Source: Ignavibacterium sp. (GTDB lineage: Bacteria > Bacteroidota > Ignavibacteria > Ignavibacteriales > Ignavibacteriaceae). From it: 64,000 nucleotides of DNA. The stretch spans positions 62,001 through 126,000 of the forward strand of contig JAGXRK010000062.1 of assembly GCA_018335755.1 (NCBI GenBank), in the 5' to 3' direction. Both the position numbers and the translations under genes were made by a program. The first letter of the stretch is position 1, and each line of letters opens with the position of its first letter. Of this stretch, positions 54,254 through 63,018 are shown in pieces. Under the pieces are notes generated by a model. The model worked only from the letters and a program-made list of their open reading frames with translations. It did no database searches and was not told the origin of the DNA.

Positions 54254-54694
54254 ATATTGCCATCGATTTGATTATAAAAAGAATTAGAATTGGGTTGGAT
54301 ATAGCTTCGCCACGTGAGTCACATATTTGAGATTCCAAATAACCTTCAATTAATTACAAACTACTGCTTAACAGTTTTATTAATAAATAAAATCATTAAA
54401 AAATATTCGGATAGTGTGACATTCATTGCATCAATCGAAAACCATATTTTATAGAACTTCCTCTATACCAAGTTAAAAAAAGTCTTTATAATATTCCAAT
54501 AGTTCAGGTTAACTATTATTATAATTTTTGGAATGTGCTGTAGGGATGGTTTGGCAAAACTAATTGCTTAAAATAACTGTTGATAATTATAAAGTTATAT
54601 TTAAGAGGTAAAGCGGTAACCTTTCATATTCGTTTCGTATTGTTTATGATTTACACCATTATATAGTGTTGCTACAATAATCTACTATAATACT
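54254..54694. promoter_or_regulatory. Upstream region of the T6SS locus
   Basis: 441 bases without a plausible gene on either strand. Very AT-rich, with a TTTTATT/AAATAAAA palindrome around 54378-54396. A TATAAT-like box (complement of 54271-54276) lies close to the tagH start but no clear -35 element is spaced correctly, so I do not name a promoter. As tagH begins the T6SS operon, the main control region must be here. Confidence 0.4.
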
Positions 54695-55843
54695 TCACTC
54701 ACGAGAAACAAATCTATACAACTTTCCGCTGTTGTGATCAGCAAAGTAAAGCTCGTCGTTTTCATCAGCTCCGAAAGTAGATATTAAGTAATTTGTTTTT
54801 GTAAGAAGACTGTTAGTTACAATTCCATTTTTATACTCAAGCGTCCATATTTTTCCAACCACATAATCTGCATAAATATATTTGCCTTTTAACCCCGGTG
54901 CAGATCTACCGTTATAAACAAATCCACCCGTTATTGAATACCCGCCTGTGTCATCATGACCGTATTCCCAGATTGGAAAGACTAATCCTGTTGTATCACA
55001 ATTTGCCGGTGGATTAAAACAGTGATTACCTTCCATTATTCTCCAGCCGTAGTTTTTGCCTTTTTCAATTAAGTTGATTTCTTCCCACTGATTCTGACCA
55101 ACATCTGCAGCCCAGAGCCGGTTCTGCTCATCAAAACTAAATCGCCAGACATTTCTTAAGCCATAAGCATATATCTCTTCCTTGAAGCCTTCGTTATTAT
55201 CCCTGAACGGGTTATCGTTTGGTATAGCATAATTTCTTCCATCCGCAGTATTATCAACATCTATTCTAAGCAGACTTCCAAGAAGCATTGTTAAATCCTG
55301 TCCTGCATTAAGCGGATCGCCGCCGGAACCGCCGTCACCAAGAGATATATATAAATAGCCATCCGGACCAAAAGAAATCTGTCCGCCATTATGATTAGCG
55401 TAAGGCTGTTCTACTTCAAGTAAAATCTCTTCACTTTGCGGATCAGCTTTAGACGGATCATTTGCCGAAACCCTGAATCTGGAAATAACCGTTCTTCGGG
55501 CATTGCTTGTTGTATAATCAAGGTAGAAATATCCATTATCTCTATAGTTTGGATGAAAGGCTAAGCCTAAAAGTCCCTGCTCCCCGCCGAAGAGTACCTT
55601 GCCCCGGATATCAAGGAAAACTTCTTTTTCTTTTGTACTATGATCATTATTAAAAACATAAATTATTCCAGGCTGGGAAAGAACAAAAAGTCTATTAGTT
55701 CCGTCATTTGGCGATTGTATATCCACTGGCTGTTCAAAGGAAAGGTTTGGAAAAGCTTCTTCAAATATGATATCATAGGTTCTTTCCTGTGAGTTGCAGG
55801 AAATTAGAAATACAAGTAAAGTTAATACGGTTAATAATTTCAT
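54695..55843 (-). CDS. PQQ-dependent sugar dehydrogenase-like lipoprotein
   Basis: Soluble aldose dehydrogenase (YliI/GSDH) family, 382 residues, exported as a lipoprotein (LISC, Cys16). Six-bladed propeller motifs are clear: LLGLAFHPNYRDNGYFYLDYT, HNGGQISFGPDGYLYISLGDGGSGGDP with the family catalytic His, and YGLRNVWRFSFD. It would oxidise sugars in the periplasm with PQQ, though many members have unknown substrates. Followed by 441 bases to tagH on the same strand, so it is probably not part of the T6SS unit. Confidence 0.88.
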   Translation of the reverse strand: MKLLTVLTLLVFLISCNSQERTYDIIFEEAFPNLSFEQPVDIQSPNDGTNRLFVLSQPGIIYVFNNDHSTKEKEVFLDIRGKVLFGGEQGLLGLAFHPNYRDNGYFYLDYTTSNARRTVISRFRVSANDPSKADPQSEEILLEVEQPYANHNGGQISFGPDGYLYISLGDGGSGGDPLNAGQDLTMLLGSLLRIDVDNTADGRNYAIPNDNPFRDNNEGFKEEIYAYGLRNVWRFSFDEQNRLWAADVGQNQWEEINLIEKGKNYGWRIMEGNHCFNPPANCDTTGLVFPIWEYGHDDTGGYSITGGFVYNGRSAPGLKGKYIYADYVVGKIWTLEYKNGIVTNSLLTKTNYLISTFGADENDELYFADHNSGKLYRFVSRE

Positions 55844-55956
55844 TTTATAAATCCGGTTTTTGTTGAACTAATATAGAAATTTACCTGAAAAAATTCGTGG
55901 TATTTTATTTTTTTATTTTAATATATTTCAGATACTTCGATAAATAAAATCATAAA

Positions 55957-56454
55957 ATGAAAACATTATTTTTTATTTTTTTCTCAACGCTGATATACGG
56001 ACAAAATCAGCATTTAACTGCAATTGATTTCGACTATCTTAACTATACACGGCAGGAAATTGAAAATGCATATTCAGCTCACAGCGGATTCTGGATTGTA
56101 AAAGATGAACCGGGATTAATAATCTACCAGGGAGGCGACTATTTTATAAATTGGCCCCTGCAAACAACTAAATACTTTTTTGAAGATAACGACAGTTTAT
56201 ATCAGATTGTACTTACACTTGCCGATACCACCATCAATGAAGCTTTCCTTTTCCCGGAAGTTCTTATGACTTTCAGAAACTGGTTCGGGGATGAATTAGA
56301 CTATAACGAAAATGAAGATGGTTCCAGAACTTACTACTGGTATTTTGGTGAAGAGATGAAAGAAGCCGAGGCAATGATGAGCCTCAGCAAGAATTTAAGG
56401 AAACGGACTGCATCTCAAATAATGCAGGTTAATTTAAGAAGAGAGAAAAAGTAA
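55957..56454 (+). CDS. Exported hypothetical protein
   Basis: 165 residues with a signal peptide (MKTLFFIFFSTLIYG). The mature part is rich in aromatic and acidic residues (TKYFFEDNDSLYQIVLT, ENEDGSRTYYWYFG) and ends basic. No known domain recognised; no ligand can be named. It is transcribed divergently from the sugar dehydrogenase gene across 113 bases, and its ribosome site is weak, as is common for this lineage. Confidence 0.6.
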   Translation: MKTLFFIFFSTLIYGQNQHLTAIDFDYLNYTRQEIENAYSAHSGFWIVKDEPGLIIYQGGDYFINWPLQTTKYFFEDNDSLYQIVLTLADTTINEAFLFPEVLMTFRNWFGDELDYNENEDGSRTYYWYFGEEMKEAEAMMSLSKNLRKRTASQIMQVNLRREKK

Positions 56455-56551
56455 AACTCAGATTAGCTCCCCGGATCGCAGCCAATGGTGAAAGACATAG
56501 TAACACTCCTAATTAGTTGTTAGTATATCTTTCTTATACCGGAAAGAGAAG

Positions 56552-57001
56552 TTACTTTTTCATAAAATCAAAAGCGCCTTTTCTTAGATTAATTCCATAT
56601 TCTAAATAGGCCTTTAGAGAAGCAAGAAAATTTGCCCAGCCTTCCGTGTTTCCTTTCAACCACTTAATACCGGCTTCATTATTTTCCATACTCTTTTCAG
56701 TTATCATTACAAGTGTAGAATCATTATCTGCGGATGTAAGATTAATTTCAACAAGAAGTTCATTGCCGTCTGTATCCCAGTAGAACGATATATATTTATC
56801 TTTCTCGACCTTATCTATACGAACAGGAAACTCCTCGTCAAATTCAGGGAATTTCCAGAACAGCTTTTTACCTTCCTCCATCCTGCCCGAACTTTTTGAA
56901 ATAAAATAATTACTCATTTTATCAGGATCAGCAATAGCTTCGAAAACTTCCCGGACTGACTTTTGAATCTGCAGAGCGACCTTAATTTCAAGTGTTGTCA
57001 T
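56552..57001 (-). CDS. SRPBCC/AHSA1-family protein
   Basis: 149-residue cytoplasmic protein of the START-like AHSA1 group (Aha1-like). Motifs: IQKSVREVFEAIADPDKMSNYF near the N-terminus, then the strand and long C-terminal helix (GWANFLASLKAYLEYG). Such proteins bind hydrophobic ligands; specific role unknown. It lies just after the pirin gene on the same strand with a 65-base gap, possibly co-transcribed. Confidence 0.82.
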   Translation of the reverse strand: MTTLEIKVALQIQKSVREVFEAIADPDKMSNYFISKSSGRMEEGKKLFWKFPEFDEEFPVRIDKVEKDKYISFYWDTDGNELLVEINLTSADNDSTLVMITEKSMENNEAGIKWLKGNTEGWANFLASLKAYLEYGINLRKGAFDFMKK

Positions 57002-57066
57002 ATCATCCGTTCTTTTTATTTAGTAATATGAATGCATAAACATTTTAAATGTATGATAATAGATCT

Positions 57067-58083
57067 TTACTTTATCTCTTCTCTGCCATCAGAGTATTTC
57101 GCAAACCTGCCCATCTTTAGTGAATGAACGTTATCAAACCTTGACCACGGCCAGCCGCCAAACTGTGTTTTACGATAATCATTAAACGCATCTTGTATCT
57201 CTGCAGCACTATTCATTACAAAAGGACCGTGCTGAACTACTTGTTCATTGATTGGCTGTCCCTGCAGTAAAAGCAGATAAGCATCTTTATCACCGTTTTC
57301 AATAATCACCTCCTGATCTGCCAGCAGATCAACAGAATGATAATTCTCTATTCTAATCCCGGTGATGTTGATGCTTGAACCTCTATAAAAATAAAGTGAC
57401 CGGTTTACTTCAAGCGATGCGGCTGGAATAGTCCACTGAGCATTTGCTTCCATCCTGATTAACCAGATTCCAACTTCATTAGCTGGATCATTTGCCCAGG
57501 AATCGGGGGCAGGATTCGGGGCTGATACTTCAGCTACTTTGCCTGCAATAACGGTTACTTCTGTCTGTTTCCCATTTTTGTCTTTCACTTTAACCACGGG
57601 TATATTTTCTGCCCAGAGCATTGAAAAATAAGCCTGTGCAAACTTCTTAGCTTTTGGAAGATTTAGCCAAATCTGAAATAGCTCTAATTGATTGGGATTG
57701 TTTTTATCCAGAAGCGGAAACATTTCAGAATGCTGCAGTCCTGATCCGGCAGTCATCCATTGAACATCTCCATTGCCATATCTCCCCGCAGCTCCGTGTG
57801 AATCAGAATGATCAACAAAACCATTTAGCACTACAGTCACGGTTTCAAAACCTCTGTGTGGATGTGCCGGAAATCCCGGAATAGTTTCTCCATGGTACAT
57901 TCGCCAGCCGTCCTTGGTTGTAAAATCCTGTCCGAGGTTTCTGCCTTCTAATAAAGCATCCGGACCTAGTTGATCATTACCTTTTGGATAATTATCAAGA
58001 TGATGAACGCAGAATAAAAACGGGTCTTTGGTTTCCCAGGTAAATCCCAGTGGTTTAATGTTGGTTATTAGTTTGTTATACAT
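57067..58083 (-). CDS. Pirin-family protein
   Basis: 338-residue cupin-fold protein. The pirin metal motif is present in FPAHPHRGFETVT (residues about 74-86), followed by SGLQHSEMF with the further ligand His. Pirins bind Fe and can act as quercetin 2,3-dioxygenases or redox regulators; which is not decided here. Length is slightly above the 290-residue norm owing to extra N-terminal residues. Same strand as the SRPBCC gene. Confidence 0.88.
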   Translation of the reverse strand: MYNKLITNIKPLGFTWETKDPFLFCVHHLDNYPKGNDQLGPDALLEGRNLGQDFTTKDGWRMYHGETIPGFPAHPHRGFETVTVVLNGFVDHSDSHGAAGRYGNGDVQWMTAGSGLQHSEMFPLLDKNNPNQLELFQIWLNLPKAKKFAQAYFSMLWAENIPVVKVKDKNGKQTEVTVIAGKVAEVSAPNPAPDSWANDPANEVGIWLIRMEANAQWTIPAASLEVNRSLYFYRGSSINITGIRIENYHSVDLLADQEVIIENGDKDAYLLLLQGQPINEQVVQHGPFVMNSAAEIQDAFNDYRKTQFGGWPWSRFDNVHSLKMGRFAKYSDGREEIK

Positions 58084-58427
58084 TTTAGTTCTCCATTCTC
58101 AAATTGACTTAAATAACTAGCATAATTTATCCAAAGACAATGTCAGCTTCAAGAATTTAAGAGAATTAATGTAATTATAAAAAATAAACTATCACTACAA
58201 GCAGGGCGTAATCTTTAAGGGATTCAGTAGCCGGTGGGGGAACCTGGCTCAGGAGGTTGTATGATACGCCGGTGAGGTAAGTGGAGAGCTGTAAAGTTTA
58301 AGTGTATTCGTAGTAGAAGATTACATTGCACTTTCCTATTAAAATACAATTACTTTGATGCGAGGTATAGCACTCATATATGCTAAAACCCCCGCCATTA
58401 CTTAAACTCGATGTTAGCACAATTTTT
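58084..58427. other. Intergenic region with a G-rich hairpin
   Basis: 344 bases without a gene. It contains a GC-richer island (about 58219-58300) with a hairpin AGCCGGT (58229-58235) / ACCTGGCT (58242-58249, one bulged T) followed by a G-rich stretch. The rest is AT-rich. Possibly a relic of a mobile element or a structured RNA; no assignment. Confidence 0.4.
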
Positions 58428-59270
58428 TCACTTTAGCCGTGCTTCTTCTAAATATGGTAAAGGTGAAATAAGTTCAAATTCCCGGGATGTATCAAAAAAC
58501 AGATTTAACAGATTCAGATGTTCACTGCCAATAATGAATAAAATTCTATCTTCACTATTGTACTGAATTCTTTGAATATTGCGTAATATTCTAAGATTTC
58601 TGTTATACCATCTTCCGGATTCGAAATCCACTCCCGTAAAATCGCCCGGCTGTTCTTCGTATTTGAAAGGATGTAATAAATAAACGGCTAATCTTTCCTT
58701 TATATACTCTGGTCTGTTTCTTTCATACAATTCATCGATTATACTATTTACTTTACCTGCGAAATCAGAAAGCCCATAAATTGTATCTCCTGAATGCAAA
58801 TAATAATCTTCAAATTTGGATAACCTGACACTATCATTAAAAATTGCATCGATATTTTCGTAATGTCTTCCCCAATCATCAACATAGTAGATCTTGTCCA
58901 GATTCAAGTGCTTACCAATCCTGAATCCTAATTGATGAATTTCATTTTTCCCCAAGGCAAATCTATCTGCTTTGTATTGTAAGTAAAGAGAGTCGATTAC
59001 AGGCTGGTTGTCGGGAGTCCATTCTACTGCAATGATAGTAGGATTAAAGTCAGAAATAGCCCTTGAAATTGCAATGATTTCGGACTGATATGGTTCTTCA
59101 AGAACAGATATTTTGTCTTTGTCGACAGCTTTAACTGCATCTAAATTGGGATATGCAAAATGAAAGACACCCAGAGTCATTATTTTTGTTTGAGGTGGGA
59201 TATCTTTGGATTGTCCAAATGTGCTGTTACTAATGAATAGACTACACAATAAAATTAATAATACTCTCAT
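58428..59270 (-). CDS. DUF5694-type exported protein
   Basis: 280 residues with a signal peptide (about 1-19). The mature start (TKIMTLGVFHFAYPNLD) and the glutamate in TIIAVEW resemble the DUF5694/TraB-like proteins, which share a fold with the GumN/TIKI family of putative metalloproteases. The end (FIIGSEHLNLL) matches the conserved C-terminal strand. Function not established. The repeat at 59317-59395 lies 47 bases upstream. Confidence 0.7.
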   Translation of the reverse strand: MRVLLILLCSLFISNSTFGQSKDIPPQTKIMTLGVFHFAYPNLDAVKAVDKDKISVLEEPYQSEIIAISRAISDFNPTIIAVEWTPDNQPVIDSLYLQYKADRFALGKNEIHQLGFRIGKHLNLDKIYYVDDWGRHYENIDAIFNDSVRLSKFEDYYLHSGDTIYGLSDFAGKVNSIIDELYERNRPEYIKERLAVYLLHPFKYEEQPGDFTGVDFESGRWYNRNLRILRNIQRIQYNSEDRILFIIGSEHLNLLNLFFDTSREFELISPLPYLEEARLK

Positions 59271-59316
59271 ATTGTTTAATGATTGTTTATAATGAAGGTT
59301 AAGATAATTCTTTAAG

Positions 59317-59395
59317 CATCATGCAATAACCCCTATTAAGAGATTAATCACGCAACAGATTATTTCCGAACAATCGTTAAAATATTCCTGCTATA
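59317..59395. repeat. Intergenic repeat copy A (about 79 bp)
   Basis: Strongly similar to the sequence at 61761-61840 in the same orientation: both begin GCATCA then CAATAACC, and share a central TTCCGAACAAT-GTT core and an ending TATTC/ACTC-T-TGC. Both lie about 50 bases upstream of a minus-strand gene start. May be a promoter-linked element or a small mobile repeat. Confidence 0.75.
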
Positions 59396-59474
59396 GTTCC
59401 AAGCCCTAAAGGCAATATTATGGATACAATTAGTTTAATAATTAGCGATCTTTTTATTAGTAATTATATTTTCT

Positions 59475-60224
59475 TTATTTCAAAAAAGTATATGATAAAC
59501 CCACAGAAGCATAATGGAATAATGAAAAATTATAAACTTCATCATTATCAGCTCCACCTTCCAAAATACGGTATCCTACCTGTATTTTTAAGTTGTCAGA
59601 AAACTTATATATAGCAGCAATCAGAACATCTTCGGCTCTCCCTTGAGGAGCAGCAAGTGCATCGCCATCTAAAAGGATACCAAACTTATCATCAATTTTC
59701 CACAAAAGCCTGAAATTTATAAGTGGTACAAATCCTACGTTAGTTTTCTGCGATACTAATTGATTCGAGGAAATTGCAATTTTAGCATCTCTGATTTTTG
59801 CAGTAACCCCTAGGCCAAACTCAAGCTTGGGTTTTTGGACAAAATCGTAGCGGTATGTCAATCTGTATGAATTGAATTTATAAGTATTGGTAAGCTGAGC
59901 GTTTGCATTAAATAATTCTCCTTCGAAGAAAATGTCATTAGGCACAATGCCTCGTGATTTAGTTTCAAGCGGAGCATATAAAATTGAAAGTGAGTGACGC
60001 GATTTTATTATGTAACTTGCTCTTAACCGATAAAATATATTTGTTTCGGTTTTCAAATCATCTGTTAGAGAAAAAAGAGTTCCCTGATCTCCAGGAATAC
60101 GAACATCATTATACCCATTAAAAACAGCGCCAGTTTCTAAATCAATAATTGCCTGAGCTTTCACTGATATTGGTTGAAATAATGTCAGGAATAGAATAAA
60201 AATAGAATAAGTTAAAGATTTCAT
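59475..60224 (-). CDS. Outer-membrane beta-barrel protein
   Basis: 249 residues with a signal peptide (about 1-23). The barrel is indicated by alternating strands (IFYRLRASYIIKSRHSLSILYAP, YRLTYRYDFVQKPKLEFGLGV) and the final LSYTFLK. Related barrels with a conserved GDALAAPQGRAED-like loop are annotated only as hypothetical in Bacteroidota-type genomes. Lone gene with about 200-bp gaps on both sides. Ligand unknown. Confidence 0.65.
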   Translation of the reverse strand: MKSLTYSIFILFLTLFQPISVKAQAIIDLETGAVFNGYNDVRIPGDQGTLFSLTDDLKTETNIFYRLRASYIIKSRHSLSILYAPLETKSRGIVPNDIFFEGELFNANAQLTNTYKFNSYRLTYRYDFVQKPKLEFGLGVTAKIRDAKIAISSNQLVSQKTNVGFVPLINFRLLWKIDDKFGILLDGDALAAPQGRAEDVLIAAIYKFSDNLKIQVGYRILEGGADNDEVYNFSLFHYASVGLSYTFLK

Positions 60225-60321
60225 ATTTATTATTTTATGGTTACAAGTTTATATTTAATTGTCAATTTTTTCAGGCTTGCGTACAAAGTTTAACGCTATG
60301 ACCAGTAGAGAAATCGGAGAT

Positions 60322-60370
60322 GCGTACCTATCACCCGAAATGAAAAGTTGATATGGGTGATGACCTTCGC
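60322..60370. other. Structured intergenic element
   Basis: Within the 215-base gap 60225-60439: a perfect 7-bp stem ATCACCC (60330-60336) / GGGTGAT (60355-60361), flanked by GCG (60322-60324) / CGC (60368-60370), giving an imperfect cruciform. The neighbourhood is GC-richer than the flanks and carries GTGTGTTGTGTGCTGTG close to the CPBP stop. No T run, so not a terminator. Recombination-site-like structure is possible but unproven. Confidence 0.4.
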
Positions 60371-60439
60371 AAACCCCTGAAACCCTTATTGGTTATCGCG
60401 TGTGTTGTGTGCTGTGTTTTTTTATCAATTCACTTATTA

Positions 60440-61162
60440 TCAAATTAATCCAAAACAAATTGCTATAAAACTTGGGCCATTTAATCCACCGTGCATTATT
60501 ACACCATTCCAAGAATTTTTAGTCCTTTGAACAATGTATGATTGAATAAAAATCAACGGAATCAATGTTAATAACAACTGCCACCCAAAAGCAATATGAA
60601 ATAATCCCCAACCAAATCCATGAATTAGCCAGGCATATTTTCCAAATGCAACTTCTTGTCTTGGTAACATAACTCCTCTCCAAAGGAATTCTTCTCCTAG
60701 TATATTTAAAATCCAATAAGGTAGCCAAACCAATAATAACCAATAACGTCCGGGTGTCAACGGTTCAAATGACATAAAAGATGGTGAATGGTCAAATTTG
60801 CCAATCATAAACTCCAAAGCTTTCATTATTATCATACTAAAAACAACAACAAGGATTAATCCTGCAAAACACCAAATCAAATCCGATTTAGTAATTTTGC
60901 GAAATCTCAACCGCTCCATCCAGGTGCTTTTAGATATTTTATATCCTTCTGCTCTTAAAATCAATATTGCAGTTATTATCAAAGGGGTAAAAATCCCTAA
61001 TCCAGCCACAATAAACCAAAATAATATTGTTTCTTGTCCTGTCACTTTACTTAGATAAGGTATTAAATACTTTGTCATGCAATACATTAAAATTGCTGCT
61101 GGTATATAAATTGAGAATGACCCCCAAAATCCAAGTTTATTAATATCTGTTTTAGCTTCCAT
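60440..61162 (-). CDS. CPBP-family intramembrane metalloprotease
   Basis: 240-residue membrane protein with six to eight TM helices. Conserved motifs of the CPBP (Abi/CAAX protease-like) family: EEFLWRG with the catalytic glutamates (about residues 163-169) and WGLFHIAFGW with the metal-binding His (about 190-200). Members act in prenyl-protein processing, bacteriocin self-immunity or unknown roles. It has its own upstream gap and is followed on the minus strand by the structured element at 60322-60370. Not clearly linked to its neighbours. Confidence 0.85.
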   Translation of the reverse strand: MEAKTDINKLGFWGSFSIYIPAAILMYCMTKYLIPYLSKVTGQETILFWFIVAGLGIFTPLIITAILILRAEGYKISKSTWMERLRFRKITKSDLIWCFAGLILVVVFSMIIMKALEFMIGKFDHSPSFMSFEPLTPGRYWLLLVWLPYWILNILGEEFLWRGVMLPRQEVAFGKYAWLIHGFGWGLFHIAFGWQLLLTLIPLIFIQSYIVQRTKNSWNGVIMHGGLNGPSFIAICFGLI

Positions 61163-61203
61163 ATTTTATTCTCATAACTAAATAATCATGATAGACGATT
61201 TTT

Positions 61204-61317
61204 TTAATAAATATTTGAACCGTCGCCAAATTGTAAAAATATTCCAATAAAAGATGCAACTCCGGCCAGAACGGTTATCAAGAGAACAATAATCGATATT
61301 TGTCTTTTTTCATTCAT
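61204..61317 (-). CDS. 37-residue single-pass membrane microprotein
   Basis: Short reading frame starting ATG at 61315-61317 and ending TAA at 61204-61206, coding for MNEKRQISIIVLL... to ...GDGSNIY. One hydrophobic helix (about residues 7-30). A near-perfect Shine-Dalgarno (AAAGGAGG) lies 7 bases upstream, and its ATG overlaps the stop of the DUF4345 gene (ATGA), so it is well supported despite its size. Likely co-translated partner of the DUF4345 membrane protein; function unknown. Confidence 0.7.
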   Translation of the reverse strand: MNEKRQISIIVLLITVLAGVASFIGIFLQFGDGSNIY

Positions 61318-61706
61318 AATTTGCCTCCTTTCTTTTCCATAAAATATAAACCTAATGCCAGAGCTCCAAAACCAAACTCTGCTATGAAACTTATCCAGTT
61401 CGAAGTATCGGCTGCACCATCAAAAACAATTCCATATAATCTTGCAATCGAAGCAGCACCTATTGAGCCAGACAAAACAATTAAGCCGTAAATAATTCTT
61501 TCTTTGCGCATTAAGAAATAAATCAACAAAACCCCCAATCCAATTTCCATACCACCAAGTACGGCACGTATATGATTCGCACTGCTTCTGGTGGGTAAAA
61601 CAATACCATCCATATCAGTTATTGCATCCGGATTAATAAAGAATAATAGTCCGAAACCGAGATAGACCAAACTACCTAATACTAATAAGATTCTTGATAT
61701 CTTCAT
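61314..61706 (-). CDS. DUF4345-family membrane protein
   Basis: 130 residues, four TM helices. The family features are the start helix with LVLGSLVYLGFGLLFFINPD, the R-x-x-x-G-G-M-E-I-G motif (ANHIRAVLGGMEIGLGVLL, about 45-62) and GSIGAASIARLYG. Function not known; often found near stress or biosynthesis genes. Its stop overlaps the start of the 37-residue microprotein. The repeat copy at 61761-61840 lies 55 bases upstream. Confidence 0.78.
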   Translation of the reverse strand: MKISRILLVLGSLVYLGFGLLFFINPDAITDMDGIVLPTRSSANHIRAVLGGMEIGLGVLLIYFLMRKERIIYGLIVLSGSIGAASIARLYGIVFDGAADTSNWISFIAEFGFGALALGLYFMEKKGGKL

Positions 61707-61760
61707 AAGTGATTTCTTTGATTGGTTTTAAGTCGCAATACGCCCAACTAGTTATTTACC

Positions 61761-61840
61761 GCATCACACAATAACCTTGAAATAAGTTTATTCATGCAAC
61801 GGAATAATTCCGAACAATTGTTCAAATACTCTTGCAATAA
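61761..61840. repeat. Intergenic repeat copy B (about 80 bp)
   Basis: Second copy of the element at 59317-59395, same orientation, with a clear GAACAATTGTTC palindrome (61812-61823). Stands 55 bases upstream of the DUF4345 gene start. The palindrome could be a regulator site; in copy A it is degenerate (GAACAATCGTTA). Confidence 0.75.
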
Positions 61841-62063
61841 ACATAAATAAATTAGATTATGAACTCAAGATGGTGGGATTGAATAAAACCAAGAAGCTAA
61901 AACGGGTAGTATGATACCTGGTTTTTATAATGAAAGATTTATGCCTCTGGATACGAGAGCGGTTTTGAAAAGAGAGAGTCCGGTTAGGTGGATGGGGTGA
62001 AATTAAACTGTTTACAGTTTAATAGAATGCTTGTCTTAATTACAAAACTATTTAGCTAAACTT
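61841..62063. other. Remainder of the 61707-62063 gap
   Basis: This gap of 357 bases holds the repeat copy B and a G-rich strand segment (about 61890-62000) without a gene. A short AGC...GAAA...GTCCGGTT pattern (about 61967-61995) loosely recalls group II intron domain V but pairs poorly. Nothing else recognised. Confidence 0.3.
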
Positions 62064-62489
62064 CTATTTTTTTACACTCCCGATACTACCTACAGGTAAC
62101 CAATCATCCATATTACCATAATTGCTTTTATCAATAAAAAAAGGTTTAATCTCTTTTATACCGGTAATTCCAATTAATACTATATACCTTTTACCAGCCC
62201 ATTTCTGAAATTGTTTGTCTGTTAGCTGAAGCTTGTTTTGGTACTTTTTAACCAGAGCCCTTGATTCATCTTCAGTCATTTTTTCTGAGTTAAAAACAGA
62301 AGAAACCGTAGCTTTTGCTTTTACTACGCCTTCAGCATTGTTGTTGATGAAAAATAGAAGATCTCCCTCTTCAACTCTGCCATAGGGTAGTTTTCTTCCG
62401 GTTGCACCGCGAATAATCATGGTTTTACTTCCAATCAACAAATTACCTAATTCATTTGATTTTGCATCAAGATAGACAATATGATCCAT
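62064..62489 (-). CDS. PUA/ASCH-like hypothetical protein
   Basis: 141-residue soluble protein. The start (IVYLDAKSNELGNLLIGSKTMIIRGATGRKLPYGRVEEGDLLFFINNNAEG) has the shape of a PUA/EVE/ASCH-type RNA-binding barrel: strand, turn, GRV-x-x-GD, then FF-N. No catalytic residues visible. Possibly involved in RNA or modified-base recognition; this is a weak fold-level guess. Nearby is a 58-residue membrane protein, not obviously related. Confidence 0.55.
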   Translation of the reverse strand: MDHIVYLDAKSNELGNLLIGSKTMIIRGATGRKLPYGRVEEGDLLFFINNNAEGVVKAKATVSSVFNSEKMTEDESRALVKKYQNKLQLTDKQFQKWAGKRYIVLIGITGIKEIKPFFIDKSNYGNMDDWLPVGSIGSVKK

Positions 62490-62502
62490 TCTGTTTATAA
62501 AA

Positions 62503-62679
62503 TTATTTTATTTTAAAATGACCGATTATTGAACCTAAAACTATTCCGATACCTGCACCAATACCTCCGAATACAGGGGCATAATCAGGAGTTGATATTA
62601 TCAAACCTAAACTAAAACCTATAGCAACACCTAAGATCAATCCAAGCCCAATGTACTTTGAATATTCTTTCTTTTTCAT
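62503..62679 (-). CDS. 58-residue glycine-rich membrane protein
   Basis: Small reading frame from ATG 62677-62679 to TAA 62503-62505. Sequence begins MKKKEYSKYIGLGLILG and has two hydrophobic segments (about 10-28 and 37-54) rich in Gly with G-x-x-x-G spacing, ending in a basic tail. The ribosome site is weak, and it ends 14 bases before the next gene start. Typical of small inner-membrane proteins; function unknown. Confidence 0.55.
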   Translation of the reverse strand: MKKKEYSKYIGLGLILGVAIGFSLGLIISTPDYAPVFGGIGAGIGIVLGSIIGHFKIK

Positions 62680-63018
62680 ATTAATACCAATTATAAATAA
62701 AATATGTTATAAGGATTTCATTATCATTTAAATCGTTTTAGTTACGAAGTGGGGAAAGCCAGACCTCCCCTGTATTGAAGAATTACCCCAGGAAATAGAT
62801 AATCATACGATTGCAATGTCTACTGAACATTTGTTCAAACCTTACTTATCCAAAATTAATAAAATTAGAAAACCACAGCAAGAAAGTTTTAGCAGATCAA
62901 TCTTAAGCCGGAGCCCGTGAGGTGAATTAACGGCCTTTAAACAAGAGTAAACCAATAAATCTTAAATGCCCAATTTGAAAGCCAATTGATCTGATATTCA
63001 AATGATAAGTTGGTGTGC
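62680..63018. other. Intergenic region with a bulged hairpin
   Basis: 339 bases without a gene. Contains TTAAGCCG (62903-62910) pairing with CGGC-ct-TTAA (62931-62940), a stem of 8 with a two-base bulge, and an isolated GAACATTTGTTC palindrome (about 62826-62837) recalling the core of the repeat at 61812-61823. Function unknown. Confidence 0.4.

Noticed and set aside
54552-54567. Sigma-54-like TTGGCA...TTGC element upstream of the T6SS genes
   Set aside because: It is on the plus strand, facing away from tagH, and the GG to GC spacing is one base too long (11 instead of 10).
61967-61995. Group II intron domain V-like pattern (AGC...GAAA...GTCCGGTT)
   Set aside because: The lower stem pairs poorly, and no reverse transcriptase frame is nearby; similarity is probably chance.
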